DNA of 64,000 nt from DATCBF01 sp964401995. Its GTDB lineage: Bacteria > Actinomycetota > Thermoleophilia > Solirubrobacterales > 70-9. Within the stretch, counting starts at the first letter, position 1; every line of letters starts with the position of its first letter. Location of the stretch: NCBI GenBank assembly GCA_964401995.1, contig CAYOAP010000008.1, positions 62,001-126,000 on the forward strand. The letters are read 5' to 3'. Shown here in pieces: positions 34,757-43,338 of this stretch. The position numbers and the translations under genes are program-made. A model generated the notes under the pieces. That model saw nothing but the letters and a program-made list of their open reading frames with translations. It ran no database searches and had not been told where the DNA came from.

Positions 34757-35981
34757 CCGAGGCCCCCTCCCCGGCCGCGACCGCGGCCAGAACCCGCTCG
34801 AGCCGCTCGAGCCCATCCTCACGTCGGTTTTCTTTGGCGAAGGCGCGGGCATTCTCGGAGAGCCGGACACGCAACTCCGCGTCATCGCGAAGGCGAAGCA
34901 CCGCCTCGATCAGGGCGGCGGGATCCTCGGGGGCAATGCAGAGGGCGGCCTCAGCCTCGCTTGCCACTCTGGCTGCCTCGCCCGCGGCCGAGACGATCAC
35001 GGGCCGCCCGATCGCGCAGCAGTCGAAGAGCTTGATCGGGATCGACCTCTGGCGCTCGCGGGTGACGCCGAGTGAGACAAGCGAAGCGTCGGAGGCGCGC
35101 AGGTAGCGAGCCGCCAGCTCGGGCGAAACCACCCCGCGGAACGAGACCCGGCCCGGCGGCAGGGATTCCGCCTGCTCCTGGAGGCCGGCGAGCCTCGGGC
35201 CCGCCCCGACCACTTGCAGCTGGAAGCCATCGTCGAGCAGGCCGGCAGCCTCGACCGCCGTCTGCAGTCCCTGGGCAATCCCGACGTTGCCCGCGTAGGT
35301 GAGGACGAAGCGATCCTCCGGCATCCCGAGCGCCGAGCGCTCCTCCTCCTGCCCGCCGGCCTCGATCCAAGCGTCGGTGGTGCCGTTGGGGGCCACCGAC
35401 ACCTTGCCTGGATCGGCGACCTTCGCCGCGATGTCGCGTCGAAACGGCTCGGTTACGGTGACGATCGCCGACGACGACTTGTACAGCCTCTGCTCAAGCC
35501 GCTCAAGCGCTCCGACCGCCTTGGGATTGGACAGTTCGCCAAGGGCGACGGCGGCATCCGGCCAGGGGTCGCGGACATCCATCACCCAAGGCACGCGGCG
35601 CAGGCTTGCCACCGCCATCGCCGCGGCCGCCACAGGCAGTGGCGGCGAGGAGGCGAGGATCACATCCGGCCGCCTGGCAGCGATCCCGGCCAAGGCGGCC
35701 ATCAGGGCGTAGCTGCCATAAGCGAGAGCCCGCGCCTTCATGCCCTTGGCGGGAGAGACCCGCACCCACACATACCGCGCCGTGAAACCGCCGAGCCGCC
35801 GCTTCTGAACCGCCTTGCCGCGGAACTCGTCGCGAACGACCCCCTCCGGATGGTTGGGGATCTCGCAGATGACCTCAACCTCATGGCCGCCCGCGGCGAG
35901 TCGCTCGGCAAGCGGCTGCAGGCGGAAGCTGGCCGCAGTGACCTCGGGCGTGAAGTACTGGCTGAAGATCAGGACTCGCAC
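34746..35981 (-). CDS. GT4-family glycosyltransferase, WbuB-like
   Basis: 411 residues from GTG 35981. It begins VRVLIFSQYFTPEVTAASFR, and RLAAGGHEVEVICEIPNHPE is the N-domain found in WbuB-type enzymes, where the partner is often an amino-sugar donor. The C-domain has FVLTYAGNVGIAQGLQTAVE and a donor-binding segment around IPIKLFDCCAIGRPVIVSAA. A longer frame up to 36164 is not family-like. It is divergent from the acyltransferase operon at 36.1 kb and followed by the GT14 gene (11-base overlap). WbuB-like donor specificity is an inference from the N-domain. Confidence 0.88.
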   Translation of the reverse strand: MRVLIFSQYFTPEVTAASFRLQPLAERLAAGGHEVEVICEIPNHPEGVVRDEFRGKAVQKRRLGGFTARYVWVRVSPAKGMKARALAYGSYALMAALAGIAARRPDVILASSPPLPVAAAAMAVASLRRVPWVMDVRDPWPDAAVALGELSNPKAVGALERLEQRLYKSSSAIVTVTEPFRRDIAAKVADPGKVSVAPNGTTDAWIEAGGQEEERSALGMPEDRFVLTYAGNVGIAQGLQTAVEAAGLLDDGFQLQVVGAGPRLAGLQEQAESLPPGRVSFRGVVSPELAARYLRASDASLVSLGVTRERQRSIPIKLFDCCAIGRPVIVSAAGEAARVASEAEAALCIAPEDPAALIEAVLRLRDDAELRVRLSENARAFAKENRREDGLERLERVLAAVAAGEGASGAV

Positions 35982-36076
35982 AAACCTAAGGAGTATCTCC
36001 TCGGCGGCCTGAATCCTCCAATTCAGGCGATTGACAGTGACCACAGGCGGGCGAGGCGAGTGGGCATACTTATCGC

Positions 36077-37186
36077 GTGCCAGCCGAGTTGATCGCCGCA
36101 GCGGAGCTGTCCAGGCGCGATCTGACGCAGTGGCGGGAGCTGGCCGCGCGCGCGGTTGAGCCAAATCCCTTCTTCGAGCAGGAGTACGTCCTGCCCCTGG
36201 CCAGCGGCCTCAACTGCGAGCAGGAGGTGCAGCTGCTGGTCGTCCGCGATCGCGATCGATGGCGCGCCTGCATGCCTGTGCACACGGAAAAGCGCTGGCA
36301 CGGGCTCCCGATCCGCTCTCTCGCGACCTGGCTGGGCCACCCCCTTTACGGTCTGCTCGGCACCCCCCTCGTCGCCCCCGAGCGCAGCGGCGAGTCGCTG
36401 GCCGAGCTGCTCGACGGCATCCCGGGATCGGTGCGAGGCGCGAAGTTCGGCGCCCTGGAGCGGGTGACGAGTGACGGGCCGCTGGGCCAGCCCCTGATGG
36501 CGCTGCTGGAGGAGCGGCGCCCGGCGCCGCTCCTCTTCGAGCGCTACGAGCGAGCGGCGCTGCGCCGCCGCCCCAAGCCGACCTATATCGAGGAGACGCT
36601 CAGTTCCAAGCACCGCCGTGAGCTTCGCCGCCTGCGCCGCAAGCTGGGCGAGGAGCTCGGCGGCGAGCCGACCGTTGTCGACCGCGCCGGCGACGACAGC
36701 GCCTACGCCGATTTCGTCGCGCTTGAGGCAGCCGGCAGCCTCGCCAAGAGCGGCACGGTGATCGCCGCCGACCCCGGGCACGTCGCCTTCTTCACGGCGA
36801 TGTGCCGCGCCTTCGCCGCCCGCGGACGCCTGCAGCTGCTGGCGCTGCAAGCCGGCGACCAGACGGTCGCGATGAAGTGCAATCTGATTGCCGGCTCTAC
36901 GATCTTCTTCTTCAAGATCGCCTACGACGAGCGGTGGTCCGCCTACTCCCCCGGCATCCTGCTCGAGCTGGAGATGCTCAAGCTCTTTCACGAGAATTCC
37001 GATGTCGACCTAATGGACTCCTGCGCCGACGCCAACAACTCGATGATCAACCGCCTCTGGCCCGACCGGCGCGAGCTCATCACCCACCTGCTTCCCGCGG
37101 CCGGACTGACCGGCCGCGCCACCAGGCCGGCCCTTGCTGCCGCCCGCTCACTGCGCGATTTCAAGCGCGAGAGGAGGAACCGATGA
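36077..37186 (+). CDS. CelD/BcsL-type GNAT acyltransferase (first of operon)
   Basis: 369 residues, GTG 36077. The C-terminal two-thirds show the CelD/BcsL GNAT pattern (PF13480-like): SSKHRRELRRLRRKLGEELG, LEAAGSLAKSGTVIAADPGH, FKIAYDERWSAYSPGILLEL and MDSCADANNSMINRLWPDRR. These proteins move acyl groups or, in FemAB relatives, amino acids. No membrane segment is seen. The stop overlaps the ATG of the cupin gene (ATGA at 37183-37186), and a close paralog follows at 38004. The acceptor is unknown; a surface glycan is suggested by location. Confidence 0.85.
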   Translation: MPAELIAAAELSRRDLTQWRELAARAVEPNPFFEQEYVLPLASGLNCEQEVQLLVVRDRDRWRACMPVHTEKRWHGLPIRSLATWLGHPLYGLLGTPLVAPERSGESLAELLDGIPGSVRGAKFGALERVTSDGPLGQPLMALLEERRPAPLLFERYERAALRRRPKPTYIEETLSSKHRRELRRLRRKLGEELGGEPTVVDRAGDDSAYADFVALEAAGSLAKSGTVIAADPGHVAFFTAMCRAFAARGRLQLLALQAGDQTVAMKCNLIAGSTIFFFKIAYDERWSAYSPGILLELEMLKLFHENSDVDLMDSCADANNSMINRLWPDRRELITHLLPAAGLTGRATRPALAAARSLRDFKRERRNR

Positions 37187-38007
37187 CCCAGCTACTGGAG
37201 ATAGACGCGGACCGCCTAGCGTCGAACTTCGCCGACGAACCGTTCAGCGTCCATCACAACCTCGCCCAGCACGAGCTGCTCACCGTCGAGGCAGTGGCGA
37301 AGCTGGCCGAACAGCTGCCCGCCAACGACATCGAGCACAACCGCGGCGACGTGCCCGCCGTCGTCACCGCCGGGCAGGTTGTCTCGGTCGACGAGACCCC
37401 GGGCGAGATCGCCCGCAATATCGAGACCAACGGCTGCTGGATGGTTCTCAAGAACATCGAGCAGATTCCCGCCTACCACCGCCTTCTTGACGAAGCCCTG
37501 AACGAGGTCGACCCGCTGGTACAGGGCCGCGAGGGCGGGATGAACCTGCGCGAGGGATACATCTTCCTCTCCGCGCCAAACTCGACCACCCCTGCCCACA
37601 CCGATCACGAGCACAACTTCCTCTTGCAGATCCGGGGCAGCAAGCAGATGAACCTCGGCCGCTTCGCCGACCCTGAAGTCGAACAGCTGCAGGTCGAGAA
37701 AATGTTCGCCGGCGATCGCAACATGGACCGGCTCCCCGACGAACCAACCGCCTACGAGCTGAGCCCGGGAGACGGCGTCTACGTGCCCCCCAACGCCCCC
37801 CACTGGGTGCTCAACGGCCCGTCCGTCTCCGTCTCGCTCTCGATCACCTTCCGCACGCCGGTGACCGAGCGCGGCGCCGTGGTCCACTCGATCAACCGCC
37901 GGCTCCGCAAGCTGAAGATCTCCCCCCGTCCGCCCGGCGAGCACATCGCCACCGACAAGGCAAAGTTCGCGGTCCACCGGACGTTGAAGTCGCTGCGACG
38001 CAGTTGA
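37183..38007 (+). CDS. JmjC-type cupin (Cupin_8-like) putative dioxygenase
   Basis: 274 residues, ATG 37183 with GAGGAGGAACC just upstream. The iron site is visible as HTDHEHNFLLQIRG (H-X-D) and the distal His in PPNAPHWVLNG, the pattern of 2-oxoglutarate-dependent JmjC/Cupin_8 hydroxylases. It is sandwiched between two GNAT paralogs with four-base overlaps on each side, so the three are made together. It may hydroxylate a product or substrate of the acyltransferases; that is inference. Confidence 0.85.
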   Translation: MTQLLEIDADRLASNFADEPFSVHHNLAQHELLTVEAVAKLAEQLPANDIEHNRGDVPAVVTAGQVVSVDETPGEIARNIETNGCWMVLKNIEQIPAYHRLLDEALNEVDPLVQGREGGMNLREGYIFLSAPNSTTPAHTDHEHNFLLQIRGSKQMNLGRFADPEVEQLQVEKMFAGDRNMDRLPDEPTAYELSPGDGVYVPPNAPHWVLNGPSVSVSLSITFRTPVTERGAVVHSINRRLRKLKISPRPPGEHIATDKAKFAVHRTLKSLRRS

Positions 38008-39089
38008 GCGGGCAGCTGACGCCGATCGCGGCGCTCACCGACCGCGACCTCGGCGCTTGGCGCGAGCTGGCCCAGCGAGCCGTCGAGCCGAACCCTTTCT
38101 TCGATCCCGACTTCGTGCTGCCCGCGGCGCGGGGCCTCGGCGAATGGGAGGAGGTCGGCATCTTCCGCCTGCTGGAGGGCGCCGATTGGATTGCCTGCCT
38201 GCCGCTGCGCCGCTACTCGCGGTGGCACCGGCTGCCCCTCCCCTGCCTGGCGACCTGGCGGCACAGCTACTGCCTGCTCGGCACGCCCCTGCTCGCGCCC
38301 GGGCACGAGCAGAAGGCGATGGAGGCGATAGTCGCCGCGATGCGCGAGGCCGGCGGCACGGCCTTCGCCGGACTCGAGTGGATCCCGGCCGACGGCCCGT
38401 TGGCCGAGGCGGTCGGCGCGGCCTCTCCGGCCAGCGCAATCGCTTTCGACGACTTCTCGCGGCCGATCCTGTCGCGCCGGCAGAACGGCGACTACCTCGA
38501 GAACGTCAAGGGCAAGCACCGCCGTGAGTTCAAGCGGCTCGCCCGCGGCCTCGAAGCGGAGCTCGACGCCCCGCTTGAGCTGGTCGACAGGGCCGGAGAC
38601 GCGGCGGCAGTCGAGTCCTTTCTCAGCCTGGAGGCAGCAGGCTGGAAGGGGCAGCAGGGCACGGCTCTAGCCTCGGACCCAGCCCATGCGGAGTTCCTGC
38701 GCGAGGCGGCGAGGTCCTTTGCCGAGCGCGGGGCATTGGAAATGCTCTTCCTCGAAGCCGACGGCCGGCCGGTAGCCATCCGCTGCAGCCTCCTCGCCGG
38801 CGGCGCCAACTTCTGCTTCAAGATCGCCTACGACGAGCGCTTCAGCCGCTTCTCCCCTGGCCGCGAGCTCGAGCTGCGGCTGATCGAGCGCTTCGACTCC
38901 GACGAGAGCCTCAACTGGATGGACTCCTGCGCCGACCCCGGCAACGAGGTGTTCCGCCGCCTCTGGCCGGAACGCCGCGCCCTTTCCACGATCGCCCTGC
39001 CAGCGCCCGGCCTGCGGGGCAAGGTCGCGGCCGGAGGCTTGCGGGCAACGATTGCGCTGCGCGATCGTCAGCGGGCGCGGCAGACCTAG
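38004..39089 (+). CDS. CelD/BcsL-type GNAT acyltransferase (paralog, third of operon)
   Basis: 361 residues, TTG 38004 overlapping the cupin stop in TTGA. It matches the first gene of the operon along its length: EPNPFFDPDFVLPAARGLGE, KGKHRREFKRLARGLEAELD, FKIAYDERFSRFSPGRELEL and MDSCADPGNEVFRRLWPERR. The two most conserved stretches are the KHRRE helix and FKIAYDER...SPG, as expected of the CoA/peptidyl site. The 3' end overlaps the convergent argD gene by four bases. Specificity unknown. Confidence 0.85.
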   Translation: MSGQLTPIAALTDRDLGAWRELAQRAVEPNPFFDPDFVLPAARGLGEWEEVGIFRLLEGADWIACLPLRRYSRWHRLPLPCLATWRHSYCLLGTPLLAPGHEQKAMEAIVAAMREAGGTAFAGLEWIPADGPLAEAVGAASPASAIAFDDFSRPILSRRQNGDYLENVKGKHRREFKRLARGLEAELDAPLELVDRAGDAAAVESFLSLEAAGWKGQQGTALASDPAHAEFLREAARSFAERGALEMLFLEADGRPVAIRCSLLAGGANFCFKIAYDERFSRFSPGRELELRLIERFDSDESLNWMDSCADPGNEVFRRLWPERRALSTIALPAPGLRGKVAAGGLRATIALRDRQRARQT

Positions 39090-40261
39090 CCGAGGCTCTT
39101 GCCAAACGCCTCAAGAGCTGCCCGGACATCCTCCGCGTCGATGAGCAGTGGCGGCAGCAGGCGAATCGTGCCCGGCTCAGGGGCGTTCACGACCAGGCCA
39201 TGCTGAAGCAGGTCGTCGCGGAGGGCCGAGGCGTCAATCCCCTCCTCCAAGCCGACGCCAAACATCAAGCCGCGACCGCGGACCTCGCGGACACCGTCGA
39301 GGGAGAGAAGCCCCGCTTGGAGCTCTGCCCCGATCTCACGCACCCCGCGCAGAAGCCCCGGGTCGTTGACAATCTCAAGCACCGCGAGCGCGGCGCTTGC
39401 CACAAGTGGGCCACCGGCAAAAGTCGAGCCGTGATCACCCGGCTCAAGGATCTCGCCCGCCTCCGGCGTCGTCACGCAGGCGCCAATCGGCATGCCGCCG
39501 CCGAGCGCCTTGGCGGAAGTGAGGACGTCGGGCCGCGCCGGCGTCTGCTCGTAAGCCCAGAGCGATCCTGTCCGGCCGACGCCCGTCTGGATCTCGTCGA
39601 AGATCAAGAGCGCCCCGGCCTCGTCACAGGCCTGGCGCGCTGCCAGCAGGGCCTCGTCGCTGACCGGGTAGATGCCGCTCTCGCCCTGGATCGGCTCGAT
39701 CAGCACCGCCGCCGTGTTCTCGCCGACCGCCTCGCGCAGGGCGGCCGCGTCGTTGATCGGGACCGCGCGGAAGCCCGCCAGCATCGGGCCGAGGTCGGGG
39801 TTGGCCGCCAGCGCCGGGGTCGCCGCCAGTGACCCGTAGGTGCGGCCGTGGAAGTCGCGCTCGAAGCTGACGATCTCCGGCGCCTCCACCCCGCGCCGGT
39901 GGGCGCGCTTGCGGGCGATCTTGATCGCGCACTCGTTGGCCTCTGTGCCGGAGTTGGAGAAGAAGACGCGGCCACCCAGGCTCGACTCGGAGAGCCGCTC
40001 GGCCAGCCGCACCATCGGCTCGGTGTAGAAGAGGTTGGAGGTGTGCATCAGCCGCCCGGCCTGCTCGCGGACCGCCTCGACCACGGCCGGGTTGCAGTGG
40101 CCGACCGAGCAGACCGAGATCCCGGCCAGGAAGTCGAGGTACTCCTTGCCCTCGGCGTCCCAGAGCCGCGCCCCTTCGCCGCGGACGAACTCGACCGGCG
40201 CCCGCCGGTAGGTCTGCATCAGGTAGCGGCCCTCGAGCGACTGCAGGTCGGTCAGGTTCAC
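39086..40261 (-). CDS. argD: Acetylornithine aminotransferase
   Basis: PLP-dependent class III aminotransferase of arginine synthesis, 391 residues. PLP Lys is K251 in VLTSAKALGGGMPIG; GTEANECAIKIAR and IFDEIQTGVGRTGSL are the other PLP motifs. The ATG overlaps the argB stop by four bases. It is the last gene of the argCJBD set here; the argF and argR genes that often follow are missing, and the glycan operon ends convergently instead. It could also serve as succinyldiaminopimelate aminotransferase, as this family often does. Confidence 0.96.
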   Translation of the reverse strand: MNLTDLQSLEGRYLMQTYRRAPVEFVRGEGARLWDAEGKEYLDFLAGISVCSVGHCNPAVVEAVREQAGRLMHTSNLFYTEPMVRLAERLSESSLGGRVFFSNSGTEANECAIKIARKRAHRRGVEAPEIVSFERDFHGRTYGSLAATPALAANPDLGPMLAGFRAVPINDAAALREAVGENTAAVLIEPIQGESGIYPVSDEALLAARQACDEAGALLIFDEIQTGVGRTGSLWAYEQTPARPDVLTSAKALGGGMPIGACVTTPEAGEILEPGDHGSTFAGGPLVASAALAVLEIVNDPGLLRGVREIGAELQAGLLSLDGVREVRGRGLMFGVGLEEGIDASALRDDLLQHGLVVNAPEPGTIRLLPPLLIDAEDVRAALEAFGKSLG

Positions 40262-41127
40262 GGCGTCACCATCGTCCCGATCCCGGCGTCGGTGAACAGC
40301 TCCAGCAGCAGCGAGTGGGGCTTGCGGCCGTCGATGATGTGGGCCGACTGGGCGCCGCCGCGAATCGCGTCGACGCAGGCCTGCATCTTCGGCCGCATGC
40401 CGCCGTCGATCGAGACCAGCCGCTCTTCGACCTCGGCTACGGTCGCCCGCGAGATCAGCGAGCCCTCGTCGGCGGCGTCGGCGCGCCAGCCCTCGACATC
40501 GGTGAGGAAGATCGTCTTGTAAGCGCCGAGGGCGGCGGCGACCTTGCCGGCCGCCTCGTCGGCGTTGACGTTGTAGGACTGGCCGTCGCGGTCGGAGGCC
40601 GAGGAGGCGATCACCGGGATGTAGTCGACGGCGATGTGGTTGAGGACGTCGACGTCGACCCGTTCGATCGAGCCGACGAAGCCGACCTGCTCGGCGTTCG
40701 GCGCCGGCTTCACCTCGAAGAGGGAACCGTCGCTGCCGGAGAGGCCGACCGAGGGCTGGCCGTGGCGGTTGAGCCGCTCGACGATGTCGGCGTTTACCTT
40801 GCCGATCAGGACCATCTTCGCCACCTCGACGGTGTCGGCGTCGGAGACGCGCAGGCCCTCGTGGAAACGGACCTCGAGCCCGAGCCGCTCCATGTGCTCG
40901 GTGATCTCGGGGCCGCCGCCATGGACGATCACCGGGTTGAGCCCGACGTACTTGAGCAGGACCACGTCGGTGGCGAAGGCGTCGCGCAGGGCCTCCTCGC
41001 GCATCGCCGCGCCGCCGTACTTGATCACGACCGTGCGGCCGTGGAACTCGCGGATATAGGGCAGGGCCTCCAGCAGCGTCTCGACGCTGGTCCCGGCCCC
41101 CCGTGACTGCGGCGCCCGCTCGGTCAT
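40258..41127 (-). CDS. argB: Acetylglutamate kinase
   Basis: 289 residues from ATG 41127. Amino-acid kinase fold: VVIKYGGAAMREEALRDAF with the ATP-site Lys, VIVHGGGPEITEHMERLGLE and SYNVNADEAAGKVAAALGA. It phosphorylates N-acetylglutamate, usually the arginine-inhibited step. A 22-base gap separates it from argJ, and it overlaps argD by four bases. An open frame upstream of the ATG overlaps argJ and does not match the family. Confidence 0.96.
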   Translation of the reverse strand: MTERAPQSRGAGTSVETLLEALPYIREFHGRTVVIKYGGAAMREEALRDAFATDVVLLKYVGLNPVIVHGGGPEITEHMERLGLEVRFHEGLRVSDADTVEVAKMVLIGKVNADIVERLNRHGQPSVGLSGSDGSLFEVKPAPNAEQVGFVGSIERVDVDVLNHIAVDYIPVIASSASDRDGQSYNVNADEAAGKVAAALGAYKTIFLTDVEGWRADAADEGSLISRATVAEVEERLVSIDGGMRPKMQACVDAIRGGAQSAHIIDGRKPHSLLLELFTDAGIGTMVTP

Positions 41128-41149
41128 TGCCAGTCCCTTCCGTAGACGC

Positions 41150-42310
41150 TCACGTCGTGTACTCCGCGTTGATCCGAACGTACTCATAGCCAAGGTCGGA
41201 GAACCAGACGTGGGCCCGGTGCTCGCCGCGGTCGAGCCTGATCCCGATCTCCGCCTCGGCGACGTCCTCGGCCAGCTCGGCGGCGTCGATCGAGTCGGCC
41301 CCGATCTCCTCCAGGTCCTCACCGGCCAGAGCCATCCCGGCGGCCTGCGCGATCCGCCCCCAGTTGGGATCACGGCCGAACAACGCCGTCTTCACCAGCG
41401 GCGAGTTGGCGATCGCCCGCGCAACCCGCTCGGCCTCGGCGGCGGAAGCGGCCCCGTCGACCTGGACCCGCCCGACCCGGGAAGAGCCCTCGCCATCGGC
41501 GACGACCTCGATCGCGAGCTGCAGCAGCACCGCCTCAAGCAAGCCCTCCGGCAGCGGCGCGCCCGCCGTCCCCGTCGCCTGCAGCAGGACGGTGTCGTTG
41601 GTGCTCATCTGCCCGTCGACCGTGATCCGCTCGAAGGAAGCGTCGGTCGCCGCCCGCAGCGCCGCATCGGCATCCTCGACCACGGCGTCGGTCTGGACGA
41701 AGCAGAGCATCGTCGCCATGTTGGGCTGGATCATGCCGCCGCCCTTGGCCTGAGCTGAGATCGTGACGCCGCCGGCGCGCAGCGAGCAGCGCTTCGGCCA
41801 ACGGTCGGTGGTGACGATCGCGTCAGAGAAGTTCGCGCCACCGGACTCGGAGAGGTCCGCGGCGGCCTCGCCGATCCCGCCGAGGACGGTCTCGACCGGC
41901 AGCGGCACGCCGATCACCCCGGTCTCGGCGACGGCCACCAGCTCCGGCCGCAGGCCAAGCTGGGCGGCGGCCTCGTCGCACATCGCGACCGCGTCGGCGT
42001 AGCCCTTCTCCCCGGTCTCGGCGTTGGCGTTGCCGGAGTTGACGACCGCGGCGCGGATCGCCCCCCGCTCGCAGCGATCGCGGCAGACCCGGACCGGCGC
42101 CGCCGAGGAAGCGTTGCGGGTGAGCAGGATCGAGGAGGTGACATCCTCGGCATCGCAGACGACCAGGCCGACGTCGGTCTTGCCGCCGCCCTTCAGCCCG
42201 CAGTGGGCGCCGCCGGCCCGGAAGCCGGGTGCCAGCTGCGCGGAGTCCAGCTCCTCGACCCCATCCGGCGCCTGCACCCAGCGCGACTTGAAAAAGCCGC
42301 CGCCGCTCAT
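41150..42310 (-). CDS. argJ: Bifunctional ornithine acetyltransferase/N-acetylglutamate synthase
   Basis: 386 residues from ATG 42310. Self-cleaving Ntn-type enzyme; the cleavage motif GGGMIQPNMATML has Thr200 as the nucleophile, cut between Ala199 and Thr200 (family knowledge). GRDPNWGRIAQAAGMAL near residue 315 is the C-terminal signature. It recycles acetyl groups between acetylornithine and glutamate, so the pathway here is the cyclic one. The gene overlaps argC by four bases. Confidence 0.96.
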   Translation of the reverse strand: MSGGGFFKSRWVQAPDGVEELDSAQLAPGFRAGGAHCGLKGGGKTDVGLVVCDAEDVTSSILLTRNASSAAPVRVCRDRCERGAIRAAVVNSGNANAETGEKGYADAVAMCDEAAAQLGLRPELVAVAETGVIGVPLPVETVLGGIGEAAADLSESGGANFSDAIVTTDRWPKRCSLRAGGVTISAQAKGGGMIQPNMATMLCFVQTDAVVEDADAALRAATDASFERITVDGQMSTNDTVLLQATGTAGAPLPEGLLEAVLLQLAIEVVADGEGSSRVGRVQVDGAASAAEAERVARAIANSPLVKTALFGRDPNWGRIAQAAGMALAGEDLEEIGADSIDAAELAEDVAEAEIGIRLDRGEHRAHVWFSDLGYEYVRINAEYTT

Positions 42311-43338
42311 TTCAGCCCCTCGGTCTCGTCGAGCCCCAGCATCAGGTTGAGGCACTGCACCGCCTGCCCGGAGGCGCCCTTCCAGAGGTTGTCGATCGCC
42401 GAGAAGGCGAGCACTCTTCCCCGCTCCTCGACCGTGACGTAGACGTGGCACTCGTTGGTGTCGCGCACGTCGCGCAGCCCGGGCGGGCCGTCGACGACGT
42501 GGACGAAGGGCTCATCGGCATAGCGCTCGCGGTAGAGCGCCTGGACCTCGTCCTTGGAGATCGGCTCGGTCGTCTGCGCGTAACAGCTGGTCAGCTCGCC
42601 CTGGTCGAGCGGCAGCAGATGGGGGACGAAGGTGACCGGCGCCGGGCTTCCCAGCGCCGCCAGCTCCTGCTCGATCTCGGGCCGGTGGCGGTGGCCCTCA
42701 GTCTTGTAGGCGAAGGCGTTCTCGTCCATCGCCACGTAGTGCATCGAGTCGCCGCCGCCCCGGCCGGCGCCGGAGACGCCCTGCTTGGCGTCGATCACGA
42801 CATCGGCGAGCAGGCCGCGTTCGGCCAGCGGCGCCAGCGCCAGCACGCTCGCGGTCGGGTAGCAGCCGGGGGTCGCCACCAGCTCGGCCTCGCGCAGCTG
42901 CTCGCGGTAGAGCTCGGTCAGCCCGTAGACGGCGCCGTCGAGCAGCTCGGGAGCGCCATGCTCGCCGTACCAGCGCTCATAGGTAGCCATGTCGCGGAGG
43001 CGGAAGTCGGCGGAGAGGTCGGCGACGATCGCCCCCAGCCCGCGCAGGGCAGCCACGGTCGGGGCCGAGGCGCCGTGCGGGTAGGCGACGATCGCGGCGT
43101 CGACGCCATCGACCTGGTCAAGGTCGAGCTCGGTCAGCTCCAGCGGCACCCGGTAGCGCGGGTAGAGGCTGTCGAGCCGTTTGCCGGCGTCGCTGCGCGA
43201 GGTGACGGCGACCAGCTCCAGCCGCGGGTGGCGCCAGACGATCTGCGCCGCCAGCGCGCCGGTGAAGCCGGAAGCGCCAGCGACCAGCACCCGGGCGACG
43301 GGATCTCCTGAAAGTGGCTGTTTGGGTGAGTCAGCCAC
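42307..43338 (-). CDS. argC: N-acetyl-gamma-glutamyl-phosphate reductase
   Basis: 343 residues, GTG 43338 overlapping pheT by eight bases. NAD(P) motif GASGFTGALAAQ near residue 21; active-site Cys159 in ATPGCYPTASVLAL; KQGVSGAGRG and GHRHRPEIEQEL follow. It reduces acetylglutamyl phosphate in arginine synthesis. It has no separate promoter visible because it overlaps pheT, so arginine genes here would be read through from pheST unless an internal promoter exists. Confidence 0.96.
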   Translation of the reverse strand: MADSPKQPLSGDPVARVLVAGASGFTGALAAQIVWRHPRLELVAVTSRSDAGKRLDSLYPRYRVPLELTELDLDQVDGVDAAIVAYPHGASAPTVAALRGLGAIVADLSADFRLRDMATYERWYGEHGAPELLDGAVYGLTELYREQLREAELVATPGCYPTASVLALAPLAERGLLADVVIDAKQGVSGAGRGGGDSMHYVAMDENAFAYKTEGHRHRPEIEQELAALGSPAPVTFVPHLLPLDQGELTSCYAQTTEPISKDEVQALYRERYADEPFVHVVDGPPGLRDVRDTNECHVYVTVEERGRVLAFSAIDNLWKGASGQAVQCLNLMLGLDETEGLK

